Assembly (NCBI RefSeq): GCF_945859685.1
Contig: NC_079149.1
Location: 19,999,118-20,063,117 of the forward strand
From: Eupeodes corollae
Taxonomy: Eukaryota > Arthropoda > Insecta > Diptera > Syrphidae
Direction: 5' to 3'
DNA length: 64,000 bases
A model generated the notes under the pieces. That model was not told the origin of the DNA. It saw nothing but the letters and a program-made list of their open reading frames with translations, and ran no database searches. A program made the position numbers and the translations under genes. Shown here in pieces: positions 59,236 through 64,000 of this stretch. Every line of letters starts with the position of its first letter. The first letter of the stretch is position 1.

Positions 59236-60360
59236 TACATTACCCGTGTTTTTTTGGCATTCTATAAACAGCATAGTAGAAAATTCCCAAGAAAACCCAT
59301 CGGCAGTAGCCACATTTTGTATTTAAAAACTGGTACAACTGAAAGAACTCCTGAATAATAATTTAAAAACACAAAAATAGAACAAAGTTTTGTAAAAATT
59401 AAAAGTTAAAAGTAACTTCAGCCAGAAAAACTAACAAAACTAATAAAATAGACAATTTTCATGAACAAATGGTAAGAAAACATCTTGGAACTGAGATTCT
59501 ATAATAAAAACTAATTTAACAATTGCAGCTTTGACATTAAATAAGAACTTTAAGAAGGGGGTTTATTCGTAGACTACTGCATTAACATATGGTGTTGAAG
59601 CTCGTATCCATTCTTTATACAACTGAATCGAGTTGAAGTGAGCTGGATTCGACTCGATTCTGGTCGGGGATCAGAGTCGAGTCAAAACATGTGAAGGAGT
59701 TGGTTTTACAGATAATGCATTATGGTCTGTTTATTCTCTTGTTTGTGTACAAAAAATATAGTTTTCTTTTAATCAAATTAACAAAAAAATTGCACATGAA
59801 GTAGGAAGCATATTCTTATATTGTGCTGAACAATTCAGTTCTTCATTGTTTAACACGAATCAAACTATCTTACTTGCACTTCATAAGAAACATCGGAAAA
59901 CTATTTGCATTTTAGAAAGTGATGTCAAACTTAATCATTTTTAAATCTTCTTGTGCGGTTCAAACGCCAAAAAAGATTTATTTAATCTAAACTGAGATAA
60001 ACTTTTGGTAGAACGTAGCTAACCTTAATTATCTTTTTTATTGTTTTCTTTTGCAAAATAAGCCCAGTTAGTCTATTTTCATTAAAAAAACTAAATAATA
60101 TTAACATTAACAGGAACAGATTGATTTTTGTCTCAAATAGAAAACACATGCTTCCAAATACACAACTACTCAACAAATACAGCCATCGAGATACGAATGC
60201 AATATCAATCGTACCAATATTTGAGAACGAAATCACATTCGAGCCTCGTATAAATGTCCAAAACCCATCCGTAGTAAAATTCTAATTTATTTTTTATCGG
60301 TTGTATTCATACCGCGAATATTGGTTTTTGTTATTAGTATAAATTTCTACAAAATACTCG
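59236..60360. mobile_element. Terminal-inverted-repeat element T, copy 2, uninterrupted
   Basis: Left end TACATTACCCGTGTTTTTTT, nearly identical to the complement of the right end of copy 1 (40.08-40.11 kb). Its own right end (complement CGAGTATTTTGTAGAAAT) is diverged. Collinear with copy 1 except that R4 is absent. An 84-codon minus-strand frame (59982-60236) matches part of a frame in copy 1 (LILQKKTI.KIIK in both), so there may once have been a shared coding segment of unknown nature. Confidence 0.8.
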
Positions 60361-62960
60361 TTTTTTTAATAATTTACACGCTAAAAAGGTAATTTTGCTA
60401 ATTTTAAACGATTTTACCGTATTATTATCTCTTAAAATCACGCTTTAACTTTTAGCAATTTTCTAAATCCATGTGAAATCTATACAACTATTCTTATAAG
60501 AGAAGTATATAGAATAGTCCAGCCAAGAGTTGGGAAAATCAATTAATAGGTTCGTTTAAGCGTAGTTTTGAACCGTCACTTTTTATACATATTTAGATGC
60601 TCGTTTTTTAAGAAAAGGCAATTATAAATTTATTAGTTAATTTATTAAGGTTTAGATTTTTTGACTCCGTAAGTAAATTGTGAAATATTTAGCTAATAGC
60701 TAACTAGTAAATTACTAGCGAAATATTTAAATATTTTGCCTAAAAACTCTGTTTTTTAAACATTTTGCGCCAAATATGTTAAAGACTTTAGTTTTTTGTG
60801 TCATTTTTTACATCAGGAATAAGGCTTAAGTCGTTACCAATTTATGTTAAACAAATAGTATAAGTGTGGCAACACTTCTGTATCAACCTTCTTCAGCAAC
60901 CCCCAATGCATTTGTTCATATTGTTAAGCCTAAATAATAGAATGCGCTATTGGTATCCCTGGTTGAATTGGAGCTGGAGGTAAAACTGCTTGAGACAGTG
61001 GGACTACAACACTGTACTGACGATGAAAGACATTATGACGGCAAAGACAGTAGCTACTTTAAAGCACAAAGTGATTTGTAGGTTGTGTGCATTTTGGTGA
61101 TATTCCCTGGGTCTTGCTCCTGGTACTTCACATATTTTCTTGTTTTGAAGTCAAGAATTGATCAGGCTTAGGTGTTTGTGTTATGACCACATACAGTTTA
61201 TTTTTTTTTAACAAATAAAGTAAATTTTAAAAATAAAAAAAAAACAATCTTTTGTTATTCAGCTTAGAGATGCAGTAGAAGTTTTTTTGGGTATAAATTG
61301 CAAGAAGCATGATGATGACATGGTTCTTTCTTAAGCATGTTCCTTAAGTTTCGAATTTTGGAAGCAATTTTAAGTGACAAACTCGCAATCCTAAAGAAGT
61401 TGGATCAAAATGAAAAAGAAACGTAATTTTCTAAAATTAGATTTAAAGATGAGATCAGTTTTTTTTTCTTTTCACAGTAAATTGTTAGATCCTTTTTATT
61501 TCGTTCTCTTTATTTTGTTTTGTATGTCAACTTGTCAAGGGAATAATTTTGAAAGTTTATAGCAAGTCAGTTTTTGAATGGTAAGTCATAAATTTGAAAG
61601 TTGACTTGTACTACGCCTTTTCCTTGTTGATTGTGGGATCAGAATTATAATTATGACTTTATTGTTAATTGGTTGTTTTCAAAATTTTGAAAAAGGAATA
61701 CACCTTTAAGAGTGGATTAAATTCTTTATGTATATAAATATCTATTAACTTTTTAGAAGTCCTTGAACTTTTTTTGACAAAGGAAAAACTTTTGTTAAGC
61801 CTTTCAAGGTTTAATATTTTCTTTTAATATTATAACAGTTGCCAAGTTTACTTGTTGGATGAGCTCAGTTTCCATCCATGAACTTTTAACGTACTTTATA
61901 ATTTCCTTGATTTTTAAAGGAAGTTGTTAAGTTGTAACGCTCATAAATAAGAACATAAATCATTTAAAACAGCGTTTCATTTTCTATTAAATAATAAAAG
62001 TCATTTTCATTCATGAATCATGAATTTTATTTTCTTATTTCAAAAAATTAAGAAATGATGTCAATACAAATTAAAAACACTTTGCTGGATGACGAAATGT
62101 TTTTTAAATACTACTTCGTTTTTATGTTTGTCTTCGATCATTGTTAAAATTAACAAAATTATATTTATATTAAATTATATCAATATCATGATTCACAAAT
62201 AATAGCTTTATAATTAGATTAAAGAAAAAAATATAATAAAAATATAGATAAATCCATTTATAAAATTAATAATAATAAAAAATTCAAAACAAAACAAAAT
62301 GAAACAATGAACCCGCGATCTTCTTAATATTTTTTATGAGAGAAAATTTTGTGTTGTAATAAAAATTGTGATTTCAATTAGCGTGGGGTTCATGAATTTT
62401 TATAGTAAAATAAAAAAAGATACAAATTATTAACAATTTCTTATTTAAAGAAACAATAACATTCCCGTATAGTAAACAAAAAAATCATCATCCATAATAT
62501 TTGTATTTTGAGAGGTCAACGAATTTGACTCACACCTTCTGCGCTATAATTATATTGGTAGTTAAAATTAACTCAACGCATTGGGATGCAAGAAGAATGT
62601 TTCTTTGAAAAAGTTTAACAAAATTTAATGTAAGCAAAATTAAATTTCATTATTTCTGTTATTATTTTTGAATTTTTTTAATGATTAATAAATTTGATAT
62701 AAAATTCTAATGCACAACCTCAAATAACATTTTTATTATTGTCTACAAAAGATGTTGTCTCTAGAAGTTGGTTATCTTGACGCACTTCCTGAGGCAATTT
62801 GCTGTAAGGTTCGTAGTTAAAGTGGTATCCTGTTAAATGCCTCTAATACACTGATTTCAAAAAAAAAATATCATTTTGAAGAGTCCTCTACTCATAAAGT
62901 TGGTACTCTACTTTAACATTTGACAAGTAATAAGTAAAAAGTGATAAATAGTTTGAAGTA
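60361..62960. other. Unassigned AT-rich DNA
   Basis: Nothing recognised; one less AT-rich patch at 60890-61180 without a coherent frame. Confidence 0.4.
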
Positions 62961-62964
62961 ATAG

Positions 62965-63243
62965 TTAGCTTTTCATATTCGTTTTTAGATTCTCATCTTT
63001 ATTCTTCGGATGTAAATTACCAATGCAGCGTATGATAAGCTCGTTCAATTCTGATCTTGACAGCATTGTTAAATGGGAAATCAAAAACAGTGTAGAATTT
63101 AATGCTTCGAAAACTATGTTGATGTCTACTGTTACAGAAGCGTAACCCTCCCCAAATGCCACTTTCCATGAGTGGTACTTGCATCCAGGAGACTGAACAA
63201 CTATCAGTCCTAGACCACAGACCACTTTTTGTGGAGTGAACAT
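62965..63243 (-). CDS. Unidentified 92-codon open frame, possibly a gene or element fragment
   Basis: Stands out because it is less AT-rich than its surroundings and has a protein-like composition: it starts MFTPQKVVCGLGLIVVQSPG, contains YHSWKVAFGEGYASVTVDIN and SHLTMLSRSELNELIIRC, and ends LHPKNKDENLKTNMKS. A different frame just upstream (63250-63300) reads LWRGSREANVLVRESN, so the coding region may have extended further and been frameshifted. No domain recognised, no signal peptide or membrane segment obvious, and no splice context examined with certainty. It could be a fragment of a host gene, a processed copy or an unknown transposon. Low confidence that it is expressed. Confidence 0.35.
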   Translation of the reverse strand: MFTPQKVVCGLGLIVVQSPGCKYHSWKVAFGEGYASVTVDINIVFEALNSTLFLISHLTMLSRSELNELIIRCIGNLHPKNKDENLKTNMKS

Positions 63244-64000
63244 TGATGATTAGATTCTCTTACTAAGACATTTGCTTCTCTTGAACCACGCCACAAAGTC
63301 TCAAGCCTTTCATTGTTTTATTTTTATAAACAATGAAATAGCCAGTTGCATTCCTCCCCATAAATTATTCAACCGTAGTACCCGTAGGTACTACTGGGAA
63401 TGCCCATCAGTATAACCTTGGTCCCAATTTCAGACGTACTGTTAAGGGGGTATTCTGGTCTAGAGACATGAATTTTAGGTCATTTTTGAAGTGCTGAAGA
63501 AAAAAGCAAGCAACAATTTTACCATCAATTTTTGTATACATTATTTATTCACATAAGAAGCATACAAAAAAAAATTAAAAAAGTAAAAAAAAAATCAAAA
63601 TTCCGTTAGTTATCAGCTGATGGAGTGGTGCGTCTCAAAAATTTGGTGCGTGACCATACCCACGATTTTAACTCTCCTAGAAATCTGAAATCAAAAATTA
63701 AAAACGATTATTAATCTACAATAATGTCGCAATGTCTGGAACTACGGAAAAGTTACAAACATTTTTTTTTACAAAATGGCGGCTGTCTAAAGAAAAATAC
63801 AAAAAATTTACCATTTTTTTGAACATTCTTCGATTTGTTAAAAATAGTAAAAATTAAAATTTGGGGATGGCCGTAGTTCCGGACGTAGACAAATGCCTAA
63901 AGAAGACTCTCTTAAAATTTCATGTAAATCGGTTCAGCAGAACCTGAGAAATCGTGGGTATAAGATTCAAAAAGACAGTTCTGAGAAAAACGCGTTTAAA
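63244..64000. other. Unassigned sequence, possibly the start of a dispersed repeat
   Basis: From about 63444 ('aagggggtattctggtctag') the sequence has the look of a repeat consensus running off the window edge, with 'ggttcagcagaacctgag' and 'tctgagaaaaacgcgtttaaa' at the end. There is no second copy in the window to prove it. Confidence 0.3.

Noticed and set aside
1..64000. A host gene spanning the window as exons in a long intron
   Set aside because: No exon-like conserved coding blocks other than transposon proteins were found; a non-coding intronic location cannot be excluded.

Overview
The window looks like a stretch of insect nuclear DNA, most likely from a fly (Diptera). It is strongly AT-rich with long A/T runs, contains no bacterial operons or compact genes, and its recognisable coding remains are all from animal transposable elements: non-LTR reverse transcriptases of Jockey/I-like type, a mariner-type transposase with DD41D spacing (the 'rosa' type known from tephritid flies), and hAT, piggyBac, MULE and PIF/Harbinger-like fossils. 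I found no host protein-coding gene I can defend, no functional tRNA or rRNA gene and no CRISPR array. It is best read as an intergenic or intronic transposon graveyard.

Layout. 1-2.1 kb: 3' part of a broken non-LTR retrotransposon (minus strand). 2.1-5.5 kb: plain AT-rich DNA. 5.5-12.6 kb: dense nest of elements: a tRNA-derived SINE, a foldback MITE with central palindromes, a second SINE split by a poly(A) retroposon with a 12-bp target duplication, a hAT fossil inserted in one arm of a local duplication, and three copies (R1-R3) of an AT-rich repeat called family R here. 12.6-16.5 kb: unassigned AT-rich DNA. 16.6-17.6 kb: tandem array of 168-bp units with terminal inverted repeats, 29-bp spacers and one inverted unit. 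17.9-20.1 kb: MULE and piggyBac transposase fossils. 21.4-21.8 and 34.1-34.8 kb: two copies of one MITE. 23.9-25.4 kb: two more reverse transcriptase fragments on opposite strands. 26.55-27.73 kb: a full-length mariner with TA target duplication, terminal repeats and a 318-codon open frame that has lost a block of the catalytic core; older relatives lie at 28.4, 32.0, 51.0 and 56.4 kb. 29.6-31.1 and 47.6-48.6 kb: two less AT-rich, apparently non-repetitive islands. 37.8-41.3 kb: a terminal-inverted-repeat element interrupted by R4, then R5; its uninterrupted paralogue is at 59.2 kb. 44.2-45.3 kb: another reverse transcriptase fragment. 45.9-46.6 kb: SINE remnants. 49.5-50.6, 53.3-54.4 and 57.3-57.9 kb: a terminal-repeat element, R6 and a small Harbinger-like element. 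The right end is unassigned AT-rich DNA with one small GC-richer open frame.

The genes do not work together as a pathway. What the window records is an order of insertions: empty sites and target duplications show that R4 entered an older terminal-repeat element, a SINE entered R2, a poly(A) retroposon entered another SINE, and hAT entered a duplicated segment. The strongest candidate for unusual biology is the 16.6-17.6 kb array, where two adjacent units lie as nearly identical inverted 168-bp arms separated by 29 bp and could yield a long hairpin RNA if transcribed.
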